From assembly GCF_008973485.1 (NCBI RefSeq), contig NZ_CP031223.1, positions 3,930,001-3,994,000 on the forward strand: a stretch of DNA of 64,000 nucleotides, given 5' to 3'. Below the pieces are notes generated by a model, which was not told where the DNA came from, ran no database searches, and saw only the letters and a list, made by a program, of their open reading frames with translations. Position numbers and translations under genes: made by a program. The DNA is from Psychrobacillus glaciei. Lineage in GTDB: Bacteria; Bacillota; Bacilli; Bacillales_A; Planococcaceae. Positions 42,772-51,286 of this stretch are shown piece by piece; the stretch's first letter is position 1, and every line of letters begins with the position of its first letter.

Positions 42772-44460
42772 CTATCTCCTTCCAAAAGCAAGCACAAATG
42801 CCTCATAAGGGCGTACTATCATGATATCTCCTTCTATTTCAGGAGTTTCATAGTTAGCTATTATCACTTTGCCATTATCGTTTCTTCTATCATATACATT
42901 CCAGTCGAATTGTTCCATTTCCTTCGAGAAATTAGCTACAATTAGCCATTCTTCTTCCTCAAATTGTCGTTTATAAACAAACAGATTGGGATGATTCGGC
43001 AGTAATAATTGGAAACTACCATTTGTGATAATATCATGTTCTTTTCTTAATTTGATTAATTTTTGATACGTATAAAAAATGGACGACTCATCGGCAAGTA
43101 CCTGTTCTGCATTAATTTTAGCGGTATTTGTATTCATCTCAATCCAAGGTGTTCCCGTAGTAAATCCTCCATCAACCGTCCATTGCATCGGAGTTCGAGC
43201 ATTGTCCCGCCCTTTGGCATAAATACTCTCCATGATCGATTCATGCGCAATTCCTTGCTGACGTTTTTCTTTATACATATTAAGTGTTTCAATATCTCGG
43301 TAGTCGCTAATATTTTCAAATCTTACATTTGTCATGCCCAACTCTTCCCCCTGATAAATATAAGGAGTACCTTGTAGCATATGAAGACAAATCGCTAACA
43401 TTTTTGCAGACACTTCACGATAATCTTTGTCATTCCCAAAACGCGAAACGATTCGCGGTTGATCGTGGTTATTCCAATAAAGACTATTCCACCCTATTTG
43501 ATGGAGAGCGTGTTGCCACTTTTCTAAATTAAGTTTTAATTCCACTAAATCTAACGGCTGGACGTCCCACTTTTCATGTGGCCCACTATCCAAATCCATA
43601 TGCTCAAATGTGAACACCATATTCACTTCTTGATTTGCAGAATTGGTGTAGATTCGTGCTTCTTCAGGAGAGGCTCCTGGCATTTCCCCTACGGTTAACA
43701 CGTCATAATGGCGCAAAACCTTTTCGTTCATCTCCTGCAAATAAGTATGAATTTTCGGCCCGTTCATAAAATAAGGACTTCCATCTCCATACTGTTGCTC
43801 CGAATGGACAACCCCATTAGGTAATTTCTCATCTTTGGAAATAAAATTAATGACATCCATGCGAAAGCCACCAATTCCTTTGTCCAACCAGTATGTCATC
43901 ATTTTATAAATTTCGTTTCGAAGAGGCTCATGTTCCCAGTTCAAATCAGGTTGCTTTTTAGAGAACAAATGCAAATAATACGAATTTGTAGCATCCTCTT
44001 TCTCCCAAGCAGAACCAGAGAATATAGAACCCCAATTATTTGGAGGGTGTTCATCTTTACTGTCTCGCCATATGTAATAATCGCGATACTTGGAGTTCTT
44101 GGAAGATCGTGATTCAACAAACCAAGCATGCTCATTAGATGTGTGATTCACCACAAGATCCATCACAATTCGAATGCCTCGTAATTTCGCTTCATCAATC
44201 AGTTGTTCAAAGTCTTTCATTGTCCCAAATTCTTGCATAATAGCTTGATAGTCTCGTATGTCATAGCCGTTGTCGTCATTTGGAGAATCATATACTGGGC
44301 TAAGCCAAATGACATCCACACCTAATTTTTCTAAATAATTCAGTTTGGAAATAACCCCTTGTAAATCACCGATACCGTCTCCGTTAGAATCCATAAAGCT
44401 TCGTGGATATATTTGATAGACAACACTCCGCTTCCACCAAGACTCTCTTAATTGAATCAT
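42772..44460 (-). CDS. GH13 subfamily 31 alpha-glucosidase, paralogue 2
   Basis: 562 aa. VNHTSNEHAWF, QPDLNWE, GFRMDVINFI (nucleophile Asp), TVGEMPG (acid Glu), NNHDQPRIVS. The residue after the nucleophile is Val, the state reported for oligo-1,6-glucosidases, so this copy probably favours alpha-1,6 links. Cytosolic. Paired with the ROK kinase in a two-gene operon whose promoter region holds operator 3 and repeat copy B. Confidence 0.93.
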   Translation of the reverse strand: MIQLRESWWKRSVVYQIYPRSFMDSNGDGIGDLQGVISKLNYLEKLGVDVIWLSPVYDSPNDDNGYDIRDYQAIMQEFGTMKDFEQLIDEAKLRGIRIVMDLVVNHTSNEHAWFVESRSSKNSKYRDYYIWRDSKDEHPPNNWGSIFSGSAWEKEDATNSYYLHLFSKKQPDLNWEHEPLRNEIYKMMTYWLDKGIGGFRMDVINFISKDEKLPNGVVHSEQQYGDGSPYFMNGPKIHTYLQEMNEKVLRHYDVLTVGEMPGASPEEARIYTNSANQEVNMVFTFEHMDLDSGPHEKWDVQPLDLVELKLNLEKWQHALHQIGWNSLYWNNHDQPRIVSRFGNDKDYREVSAKMLAICLHMLQGTPYIYQGEELGMTNVRFENISDYRDIETLNMYKEKRQQGIAHESIMESIYAKGRDNARTPMQWTVDGGFTTGTPWIEMNTNTAKINAEQVLADESSIFYTYQKLIKLRKEHDIITNGSFQLLLPNHPNLFVYKRQFEEEEWLIVANFSKEMEQFDWNVYDRRNDNGKVIIANYETPEIEGDIMIVRPYEAFVLAFGRR

Positions 44461-44518
44461 ATTCTTTCACCACCCTATACTTTCTTGATAGAATTATTCT
44501 AATCTTTCCACAATTTTT

Positions 44519-44534
44519 ATGCAAGCGTTTGCAT
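44519..44534. promoter_or_regulatory. LacI-type operator 3
   Basis: ATGCAAGCGTTTGCAT, a near-perfect palindrome, 58 bp before the start of the alpha-glucosidase paralogue 2 gene. Shares the GCGTTTGC core with the two sites at 41.55-41.61 kb, so the two operons are probably one regulon. Confidence 0.8.
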
Positions 44535-44570
44535 AAAAATATTAAACTTTTGAGAATAGCGACAACTGCG

Positions 44571-44826
44571 ATTTAAGTCCACCTTGTCCTTACTGTTTCC
44601 CAAGTACTTTGGACGGAACATTGGCTACACTATTGCCGTTGGAGATTTTGTAAATCGTGAAGTGAGGTACCTCACTTCACGATCCACTTTTTCTGTAATC
44701 TTGTGGCGGATGATTGTCCGTCGCCCTCTTGAAATGTGGAGTCACGATGCATAAGGTTTGGTTAATGAGAGATTAAATCCTGTCCTACTTATTAAAAGGC
44801 ATCCGAAGATACAATTTCGGATGCTC
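44571..44826. repeat. Dispersed structured repeat, copy B
   Basis: Partner of copy A at 31837-32095, same orientation. Conserved core at 44695-44735 differs from copy A at one base in 41. Hairpin 1 is a perfect 30-bp palindrome (44654-44683) with a sequence unrelated to that in copy A. Hairpin 2 is GCATCCGAA (44799-44807), loop GATACAAT, TTCGGATGC (44816-44824): three arm positions differ from copy A and all three are compensated on the other side. No ORF. Confidence 0.8.
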
Positions 44827-45041
44827 TTCACTTCTTGATTTTCTATAGTTCTACCAATAGTAAGATGAAAGCCATCTGTATGCTTTCTTCAATAAGTGAC
44901 CTTCAAATAGCAAGAACTACAAAACACTATAATTGCTTGCTTCCTAGCAATAGAATTCATAAAATTTTTTATCTAGCAAAAAAAATTATAGTGATTAACT
45001 TTTTATGTAAGAAGATAGTTTTTTGCATAATATATTGTTCA
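44827..45041. other. Intergenic, nothing recognised
   Basis: 215 bp of AT-rich sequence between repeat copy B and the end of the small membrane gene. No coding, repeat or terminator signal that I could support. Confidence 0.4.
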
Positions 45042-45308
45042 TTATTTCGATTTTAAACTGAATAGAATAAGTAAGATTCCACTAAAAAGACATATCATTC
45101 TAGTCAATGAAATCTTTTCAGCTAAACCAAATAATGCGATAGCAGTTGTAATGATTAAAATACAAGGTCCTACTAAGGCTAATAACGTGTTAATATAAAA
45201 TGCCTTTTCTAAATCATTAAATTTATACATAAACATCGCAGCAGTTATATCAATACTTCCTGAAAAAACCCTTAATATAATAATAAAAAGGAGTGCTTTT
45301 TCAATCAA
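45042..45308 (-). CDS. yqhV: YqhV family (DUF2619) small membrane protein
   Basis: 88 aa from a TTG at 45308 with AAGGGAG about 10 bases before. Three membrane segments; ILRVFSGSIDITAAMFMYKF, NDLEKAFYINTLLALVGPC and ITTAIALFGLAEKISL closely follow Bacillus YqhV. Function unknown; in B. subtilis the gene lies by sporulation genes, here it is alone. Confidence 0.82.
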   Translation of the reverse strand: MIEKALLFIIILRVFSGSIDITAAMFMYKFNDLEKAFYINTLLALVGPCILIITTAIALFGLAEKISLTRMICLFSGILLILFSLKSK

Positions 45309-45503
45309 ATAAGAAGGCTCCCTTCACCCGGACTTTCTAAAGTGTATGTATATTCATCTACTTTTATCAATGGAAATACTTTTTAAACGATGCAAGTAAT
45401 TTTCTTCCTATTTTTTGAATATATAATCTAAAGAAGGAAATTGCGAGGGTTATTATTCACTAGCGTTGACTTTTGGTAGATAAGTTCATTCTTTCCAGTT
45501 CAT

Positions 45504-45533
45504 AAAAAAAGACTGATAAAATAACACCAGTCT
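45504..45533 (-). terminator. Terminator of yjdM
   Basis: On the minus strand AGACTGG..TCAGTCT with a loop of about ten bases, followed by a run of seven T. It lies 51 bp after the gene's stop. Confidence 0.75.
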
Positions 45534-45583
45534 CCCTGTAATAAGCTATTGAAGGAGGACTACAAAATAAAATAACTATCCGC

Positions 45584-45925
45584 CTAAATCTTTTTAACAA
45601 ATTCAGATTTTAGTTTCATCGCACCAAAACCATCTATTTTACAATCAATATCATGATCTCCGTCAACTAAACGAATACTTTTTACTTTTGTACCAATTTT
45701 TAAGGTCGATGAACTTCCTTTTACTTTAAGGTCTTTTATAATTGCTACAGAATCACCATCGTTTAAGATATTACCATTCGCATCTTTGACAATCTTTTTC
45801 TCTTCCATCACTTCATCCTTTGTCTCGAGCTCCCACTCGTGCGCGCATTCTGGGCAAATAAAAAGACTTCCGTCCTCGTATGTGTATTCTGAATTACACT
45901 TCGGACAATTTGGTAAGCTAGACAT
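45584..45925 (-). CDS. yjdM: Zinc ribbon protein YjdM (PhnA family)
   Basis: 113 aa from ATG 45925 (GGAGGG 9 bases upstream). N-terminal zinc ribbon [10 protein letters not shown]...CPECAHEW (two CxxC knuckles), then the PhnA domain with [20 protein letters not shown] and [20 protein letters not shown]. Long named alkylphosphonate-utilisation protein PhnA, but not shown to act on phosphonates; function open. Monocistronic. Confidence 0.92.
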   Translation of the reverse strand: MSSLPNCPKCNSEYTYEDGSLFICPECAHEWELETKDEVMEEKKIVKDANGNILNDGDSVAIIKDLKVKGSSSTLKIGTKVKSIRLVDGDHDIDCKIDGFGAMKLKSEFVKKI

Positions 45926-46006
45926 TATTTCATTCCCTCCATTTACTATTATCAATTCTAATATAATAAAGTTGGCCAAACAACTGGTAATGGCGTTCTT
46001 TTAATT

Positions 46007-46035
46007 TTGAAAAAAACTTCAGGTAATGGTATACT
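46007..46035 (+). promoter_or_regulatory. Sigma-A promoter of the CDF transporter unit
   Basis: TTGAAA (46007-46012), 17-bp spacer, TATACT (46030-46035). Start of transcription near 46042, leaving a leader of about 150 nt before the CDF gene. Confidence 0.78.
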
Positions 46036-46073
46036 AATTTTTTGTTTAATACTAAATTAGAGTGGTGAAGGAA

Positions 46074-46196
46074 ATGTCCTATTTTATTGAGAAGTATTTG
46101 AATATAGTTTTTTATAATAGCCAAACCCTTGACCAACATGGTCAAGGGTTTTTGTTTCCTTTGTGCAATAAAACTAGTTGGGGGAATAAATTATGA
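46074..46196 (+). CDS. 40-codon leader ORF overlapping terminator and CDF start codon
   Basis: ATG 46074 with GAAGGA just before. The product begins MSYFIEKYLNIVFYNSQTLD, unlike any family I know. The frame reads through the hairpin at 46123-46151 and its TGA overlaps the ATG of the CDF gene (ATGA). Ribosomes translating it would melt the hairpin and deliver to the CDF start, which suggests a translated attenuator. Whether the peptide itself matters is unknown. Confidence 0.5.
   Translation: MSYFIEKYLNIVFYNSQTLDQHGQGFLFPLCNKTSWGNKL
46123..46155 (+). terminator. Leader terminator upstream of the CDF gene
   Basis: AAACCCTTGACCA (46123-46135) and TGGTCAAGGGTTT (46139-46151) form a 13-bp stem with a tiny ACA loop, followed by TTTGTTT. 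No plus-strand gene precedes it except the leader ORF, so it looks like an attenuator. Confidence 0.8.
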
Positions 46197-47095
46197 GTTT
46201 GGAAAAAAAACAATCCTCTTTTGCAATCTGGATTAGTTTAATAAGCAATGTTTTTCTTACGATATTAAAAATTATTGTTGGTTTATTATTTAATAGTCAG
46301 GTACTTCTTGCTGATGGCGTTCACAACGCTGGAGATGTGATTGCATCAGTAGCTGCGCTCAGTGCAATGCGTGTATCCAAACGTCCACCAGACGAAGATC
46401 ACCCTTATGGGCATGGTAAGGCAGAAGTCGTTGGTGCAGCCATTGTTGCCATTATTTTAGGTATTGCAGCATTATATATCGGTTATCATTCTGTTTTAGC
46501 ATTATTTGAAACACCCCACAAAGCAACCTTTACTGTTTTAATAGCAGCGATAATTTCTCTCATATGGAAACAAGTTCTTTATGTTTATACTATTAATATT
46601 GGCAAAAAAGTAAACAGTAAAGGATTAATTGCGACTGCTTACGACCATCTTGCTGATGTCTATGCTTCTTTAGCCGCTGTTATCGGTATTGGACTTGCCA
46701 TGATTGGAGATTATTTTCATATTGGCATATTGGCTTATGGTGATCCTGTGGCAGGTATTATCGTTGCATTCCTAGTCCTAAAGCTAGCTATTGGAATGGG
46801 GCGAGAATCTATTGACGTGCTTATGGAAAAAACCGTGGATTCTGAAACGATGGAAATAATATTTGAATCGGTTCGATCAGTTCCTTTAGTGAAACGAATC
46901 GATCGTATTAGAGCACGAGAACACGGGCACTATATCATTGTGGACGTTCGAGTAAGCCTACCAGCTACCTTAAGCATTCAGGAAGGTCATGATGTTTCAA
47001 AAGAAATTAAAAAAGCTATAAAAAATCGTTTTGCTAATGTGGAAGAAGTTTTGGTCCATGTAAATCCATGGTACGAAATGAAGGAAGTAAAGTAG
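46193..47095 (+). CDS. Cation diffusion facilitator family metal exporter
   Basis: 300 aa, six membrane helices then a cytosolic ferredoxin-like domain. LLADGVHNAGDVIASVAAL in TM2 (HxxxD site) and DHLADVYASLAAVIGIG in TM5 (DHxxD) form the metal site, and DEDHPYGHGKAE lies in the first loop. C-terminal EHGHYIIVDVRVSL dimer domain. Exports Mn2+, Zn2+, Fe2+ or Co2+ with H+; DxxxD-type details do not settle the metal. Expressed behind the attenuator-like leader ORF. Confidence 0.93.
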   Translation: MSLEKKQSSFAIWISLISNVFLTILKIIVGLLFNSQVLLADGVHNAGDVIASVAALSAMRVSKRPPDEDHPYGHGKAEVVGAAIVAIILGIAALYIGYHSVLALFETPHKATFTVLIAAIISLIWKQVLYVYTINIGKKVNSKGLIATAYDHLADVYASLAAVIGIGLAMIGDYFHIGILAYGDPVAGIIVAFLVLKLAIGMGRESIDVLMEKTVDSETMEIIFESVRSVPLVKRIDRIRAREHGHYIIVDVRVSLPATLSIQEGHDVSKEIKKAIKNRFANVEEVLVHVNPWYEMKEVK

Positions 47096-47157
47096 CTGAG
47101 TACTTAGCCTTTTTGTAACATGCCATGTTTCTTTCATACTTTCCCTTCTAAATGGAA

Positions 47158-47195
47158 ACAGGCCCCTAAATGAGAATTAGGGGCCTGTAATTTAT
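47158..47195. terminator. Terminator between convergent genes
   Basis: ACAGGCCCCTAA (47158-47169) pairs with TTAGGGGCCTGT (47177-47188), a 12-bp GC-rich stem, followed by a short T-rich run. Confidence 0.82.
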
Positions 47196-47228
47196 TCTAC
47201 TCTATTTAGCTAACGTTCTTTCCTATAC

Positions 47229-47627
47229 TTACTTATCTTCTTTCGTATCAATCATAAATGTTGTAATGATAAATAATCCAAAACTTATTAACAGAACAGT
47301 TCCACCAACGATGTAGAATACTAAGGAGAATGTTTCATTTATATTAAATGGTTTTAGTCCATTTAACCACATCCCGGCTGTTAAACCAATTGATCCGATT
47401 ACTGCTGTCCATCCATGCGCTGTTACTAGTTTGGAAGATTTAACTTTGTATACACGGTAGAAAATACCCCACGCAAAGATGGTTAACCAACCTACTACTA
47501 ATATGTGTGCGTGAATGGGACGGAATTGATAGCTACCTGAACCGGCCATATGTGAACCTAATATTGCTCCTAACAAACCAAAAATTGCTGCAAGGCGAAT
47601 TAATCTTAAACTCCATTTTGTTTCCAT
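47229..47627 (-). CDS. Small membrane protein related to heme-copper oxidase subunit I
   Basis: 132 aa from ATG 47627 with GGAGG 8 bases before. Four membrane helices. GSHMAGSG and RPIHAHILVVGWLTIFAWGI resemble the segment of cbb3/NO reductase subunit I that carries heme-ligand histidines. Too short to be an oxidase. Stand-alone; possibly a heme- or respiration-related accessory protein. Function unknown. Confidence 0.7.
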   Translation of the reverse strand: METKWSLRLIRLAAIFGLLGAILGSHMAGSGSYQFRPIHAHILVVGWLTIFAWGIFYRVYKVKSSKLVTAHGWTAVIGSIGLTAGMWLNGLKPFNINETFSLVFYIVGGTVLLISFGLFIITTFMIDTKEDK

Positions 47628-47803
47628 TACGTTAACCTCCATAGTTTCATTCGTACTATGGTGCTTATAATATCCTGTCAACATGAACAACATATGAATT
47701 CCTTATTACAATTTTGCCCGTTAATAAAAGAGAATAATTTTTTAATACTCTTTTTGTATGAAATTTATTGGTTTCTCACACTATGCTCTCGATGGTTCCG
47801 TTC

Positions 47804-48799
47804 TTAAACGACAATCTTTGGTTTTCTTTGTTCCAAAAATGGTTCTTCACATTCTATTTCTTCACCCGTTTCAATATCAATGAACGGACTTGTTTCATTA
47901 AACCATCGATCTGGTGCTTTGTGTCCCCAAAACGTTTGGCGAAGCGGATCATTTAGATCCCACCTTTTCGGCTTTAAATCTGGGTCGCTTGTCAAATAAT
48001 CACCTGTGTAAAGCTCAATACGATGACCATCAGGATCTCTTAAATAGAGGAAGAAAGCATTGGATAAGCCATGGCGACCAGGTCCTCTTTCTATCGAATC
48101 GGCATATCCCATACTTGCTAAAACATCACAACAATCGAGCACGCTAAGTCGATCTGTTAGGGTGTAAGCAAAATGATGTAGTTTAGGTCCCGGTCCACTC
48201 ATAAATGCTTGGTCATGAACAGTCGGTTTTCGATAAAGCCATGCTGCCCACAATTCCCCGTCTTCTGTATCTGTATACTCTGAACACGAAAAGCCTAAGT
48301 CCTTCACATAAAAATCATACGCTTTTTGTACATGAGGTACTGCACAGTTTACATGATCAATTCTCTGAATTTTTGCTCCCGAATAAAGGTCATAGCGTTG
48401 TAGCATCCGGTCAACAGTCGTCATTTCTGCAAAAAATTCTAATGGAATGCCGGAAATATCATGGACGCGAAGGGTTCTTCCAATTGCATGTTGTTCCCCC
48501 TTCGCCATCCATTTTGTTTTTAAACCTTTTGAAATAAAAAGCTTTTCAATTTCATTGAGATCCTGTTCTTTTTCCACTTTATAACTAAGTACTTCAACAA
48601 CAGCTTTGTCTGCTTTTCTTAATAGTAAACTATGATGAGAGTGTTCTTCTAAACCTCTCAAATAAATATGATTTTCATCACTTTCTGTTTCAATCATGCC
48701 TAGTCCATCCACATAGAACTTACGGGACGCTTGCAAATCCAATACATGAAGAACTGTTCTTGCGATACGAATGATTGAAAAATCCACGGTGTTCACCAT
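47804..48799 (-). CDS. hpaD: 3,4-dihydroxyphenylacetate 2,3-dioxygenase
   Basis: 331 aa, two vicinal-oxygen-chelate modules of a type I extradiol dioxygenase. Metal ligands can be placed at His of IDHVNCAVP (near 150), His of KLHHFAYTL (near 210) and Glu of HRIELYTGDY (near 265). Opens the ring of homoprotocatechuate to 5-carboxymethyl-2-hydroxymuconate semialdehyde. Last gene of the hpa run, 8 bp after hpaE. GGGAAGG is close to ATG 48799; the adjoining GTG is an alternative start. Confidence 0.93.
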   Translation of the reverse strand: MVNTVDFSIIRIARTVLHVLDLQASRKFYVDGLGMIETESDENHIYLRGLEEHSHHSLLLRKADKAVVEVLSYKVEKEQDLNEIEKLFISKGLKTKWMAKGEQHAIGRTLRVHDISGIPLEFFAEMTTVDRMLQRYDLYSGAKIQRIDHVNCAVPHVQKAYDFYVKDLGFSCSEYTDTEDGELWAAWLYRKPTVHDQAFMSGPGPKLHHFAYTLTDRLSVLDCCDVLASMGYADSIERGPGRHGLSNAFFLYLRDPDGHRIELYTGDYLTSDPDLKPKRWDLNDPLRQTFWGHKAPDRWFNETSPFIDIETGEEIECEEPFLEQRKPKIVV

Positions 48800-48807
48800 G
48801 CCTTCCC

Positions 48808-50319
48808 TTATTTTTTCCCGAACTGCTGAATACGATGATCAGCAATTGAAACATGAATGATTTTCTGCTCCGTATAAAACCCAAAGCCGTAATGCCCACC
48901 TTCGCGACCGATTCCAGAGGATTTAGAACCTCCGAAAGGTGTTCTTAAATCCCGAACGTTTTGAGCATTCACCCAAAGCATTCCAGCTTCCACTTTATGC
49001 GCAACGCGGTGACCTCGTTTAATATCGTTCGTCCATACATAACCCGCAAGCCCATAATCGATATCGTTTGCAAGCTTTATGGCTTCCTCTTCCTCTTTAA
49101 ATGTCAAAACTGTTAGTATAGGGCCAAAGATTTCTTCTTGTGCAACGCGCATATGATTTTCAGCATTTAGTATAAGCGTCGGTCCCACAAAATTCCCTCT
49201 AACAAATTCAATTGGAATGTCTCCAGTAATGACTTCCGTACCTTCTTCATTTGCAATTTCCAAGTAGCTCTTTACCTTGCTAAAATGCCCTTTATCAATC
49301 AGCGGCCCTACTTCCGTATCTGCATCTAGTGGATCACCGACTTTAATATTCGCAACACGCATCTTTAAAGCATCGATAAATTTATCTTTTATCCCTTCTT
49401 GCAAAAACAGGCGTGAGTTAGCAGTACAGCGTTCACCATTAAAAGAATAGATTCCCCAAACACAAGCATCTAAAGCTCGTTCAAAATCAGCATCATCGAA
49501 AACAATAATAGGGGATTTTCCACCAAGCTCCATTGAGCAGCTTTTCAACGTATCCGCACTGTTTTTTATAATGGTTGAACCCGTCTTTGTTTCTCCTGTG
49601 AATGAAATAAGCTGGACATCCGGATGTTTTACAAGCGCATCCCCTGCTTCTTCTCCATAGCCATGAACAACATTGAAAACACCTTTTGGAAGACCTGCTT
49701 TATGAATTACTTCCGCCAATAAATTTGCGGAAAGTGGAGAAAGTTCTGCTGGCTTTAAAACAACTGTATTACCTGTCGCAAGTGCTGGTGCCACTTTCCA
49801 TGTTTCTAACATGAAAGGAGCATTCCAAGGGGTGATTAATCCTGCAACCCCCACTGGTGCATGGATGGTATAGTTAATAAATTCATCGTCTACTTGATAG
49901 GCATCACCAACTAAACGGCTCTCCACCATGCGAGCATAGAATCTGAAATTCTCCGATGCACGACTTACCATATTTCTCGTTTGGCTAATTGGAAGTCCCG
50001 TATCAAGAGATTCCAAGTAAGCTATTTTTTCTATCTCTTCATCTATTAAATCAGCAATACGGTAAATATATTCCATTCTTTTAGTTAGCTTCATCGTTTT
50101 CCAAGGACCATTATCAAAAGCTTCCCGTGCGGCTGCGACTGCTTTATTAATATCTTCAGACTGTCCTTCTGCAACTTCATTAATTTGTTCATTCGTAAAT
50201 GGGTTCATATTTTTAAATGTATTTCCACCTGCCGCTGAAGTGAATTCCCCATTTATATAGAGAGAAATACTCTGTTGTGTTTCATGTTTATAAGAAATTA
50301 ACTGTTGGGAAGATACCAT
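48808..50319 (-). CDS. hpaE: 5-carboxymethyl-2-hydroxymuconate semialdehyde dehydrogenase
   Basis: 503 aa aldehyde dehydrogenase fold. TPWNAPFMLETWKVAPALAT (NAD binding), MELGGKSPIIVFDDAD with the general-base Glu and FNGERCTANSR with the catalytic Cys. Oxidises the ring-cleavage semialdehyde to 5-carboxymethyl-2-hydroxymuconate. ATG 50319 is preferred, with AGGTG 7 bases upstream. Position between the aldolase-like gene and hpaD supports HpaE over generic ALDH. Confidence 0.93.
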   Translation of the reverse strand: MVSSQQLISYKHETQQSISLYINGEFTSAAGGNTFKNMNPFTNEQINEVAEGQSEDINKAVAAAREAFDNGPWKTMKLTKRMEYIYRIADLIDEEIEKIAYLESLDTGLPISQTRNMVSRASENFRFYARMVESRLVGDAYQVDDEFINYTIHAPVGVAGLITPWNAPFMLETWKVAPALATGNTVVLKPAELSPLSANLLAEVIHKAGLPKGVFNVVHGYGEEAGDALVKHPDVQLISFTGETKTGSTIIKNSADTLKSCSMELGGKSPIIVFDDADFERALDACVWGIYSFNGERCTANSRLFLQEGIKDKFIDALKMRVANIKVGDPLDADTEVGPLIDKGHFSKVKSYLEIANEEGTEVITGDIPIEFVRGNFVGPTLILNAENHMRVAQEEIFGPILTVLTFKEEEEAIKLANDIDYGLAGYVWTNDIKRGHRVAHKVEAGMLWVNAQNVRDLRTPFGGSKSSGIGREGGHYGFGFYTEQKIIHVSIADHRIQQFGKK

Positions 50320-50346
50320 TCTTATCACCTATTTTCTTATTTATAA

Positions 50347-51270
50347 TTACTTTACAATTACTTCCTTAGGCAAAATAGCAAGTTCAATAAGTGATTCGCG
50401 GACTTCTTCTTGTATTGCTGCTGAAGGTAATCCTAATGGCAAGCGCAGTTTAGGCGTTATTTTCCCCATCATTCCCAGCGCCACTTTAACTGGTGATGGA
50501 TTTGTATCTTTGAAAAGCACATCATTTAATGGCATTAATTCGAAATGAAGATCTTGCGCCCTAGCAACATCTCCCGCTTCCCAAGCATTATATAGTTCTG
50601 CTACTTTTGCCGGTTCCACGTTTGCGGTTGCACTGATAAATCCAGCACCGCCAATTGCGAGCATTGGATAGCAAAGTAGTTCAATCCCCGAGAACAGTAG
50701 GAAATCCCTTCCACAGTTTAGAAGCACACGATTAACATGTTCAAAGTCTTTATTTGCTTCTTTTACACCGATAATGTTCGGACAATCTTCCACTAGGCGT
50801 TTCATCGTGCCAACTTCCATATTGACGGCGGATCGACCTGGTATATTGTAAATAATGATTGGGATTTCAACAGAATCTGCGACTGTTTTAAAGTGCTGAT
50901 AAAGTGCTTCTTGGTTCGGTTTATTGTAGTAAGGTACGATAACCATGGCAGCATCTGCACCTATATCTTCTGCATATTTCGTTAGCTCCATTGTTTCATC
51001 ATGATTGGTGGACCCTGTTCCAGGTGCAAAAAACACACGACCATCTATTGTTTCTTTCGCTAGATTCATAACCCGTTTTCTTTCAGCAATTGTTAAAGAA
51101 CTTGGTTCTCCACTCGTTCCTGTAACAGAAATCCCATGACTTCCACTTTCAATTTGCCAATTGATCAACTCGATGAATACTTTTTCGTCAATTGCACCAC
51201 TTTCCGTAAACGGGGTAATGACGGGACAAATGGAACCTCTTAACTTCTTTTTAGCTTCTTCATATGCCAT
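50347..51270 (-). CDS. DapA/NanA family class I aldolase, candidate for the HpaI step
   Basis: 307 aa from ATG 51270 (GGAAGGAG 9 bases upstream). SVTGTSGEPSSLT (GTSGE in place of DapA GTTGE), PYYNKPNQ, IIYNIPGRSAVN (catalytic Tyr, Arg) and IIGVKEANK (Schiff-base Lys near 170). Annotation pipelines would say dihydrodipicolinate synthase, but no lysine genes are near and it lies inside the hpa operon. I infer it cleaves 4-hydroxy-2-oxoheptanedioate to pyruvate and succinic semialdehyde, replacing class II HpaI. Confidence 0.85.
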   Translation of the reverse strand: MAYEEAKKKLRGSICPVITPFTESGAIDEKVFIELINWQIESGSHGISVTGTSGEPSSLTIAERKRVMNLAKETIDGRVFFAPGTGSTNHDETMELTKYAEDIGADAAMVIVPYYNKPNQEALYQHFKTVADSVEIPIIIYNIPGRSAVNMEVGTMKRLVEDCPNIIGVKEANKDFEHVNRVLLNCGRDFLLFSGIELLCYPMLAIGGAGFISATANVEPAKVAELYNAWEAGDVARAQDLHFELMPLNDVLFKDTNPSPVKVALGMMGKITPKLRLPLGLPSAAIQEEVRESLIELAILPKEVIVK

Positions 51271-51286
51271 TCGAATCAACTCCTTC

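Noticed and set aside
50347-51270. Plain dihydrodipicolinate synthase for lysine synthesis
   Set aside because: GTSGE variant and placement inside an hpa operon without any lysine genes make an aldolase role more likely, although biochemistry would decide.
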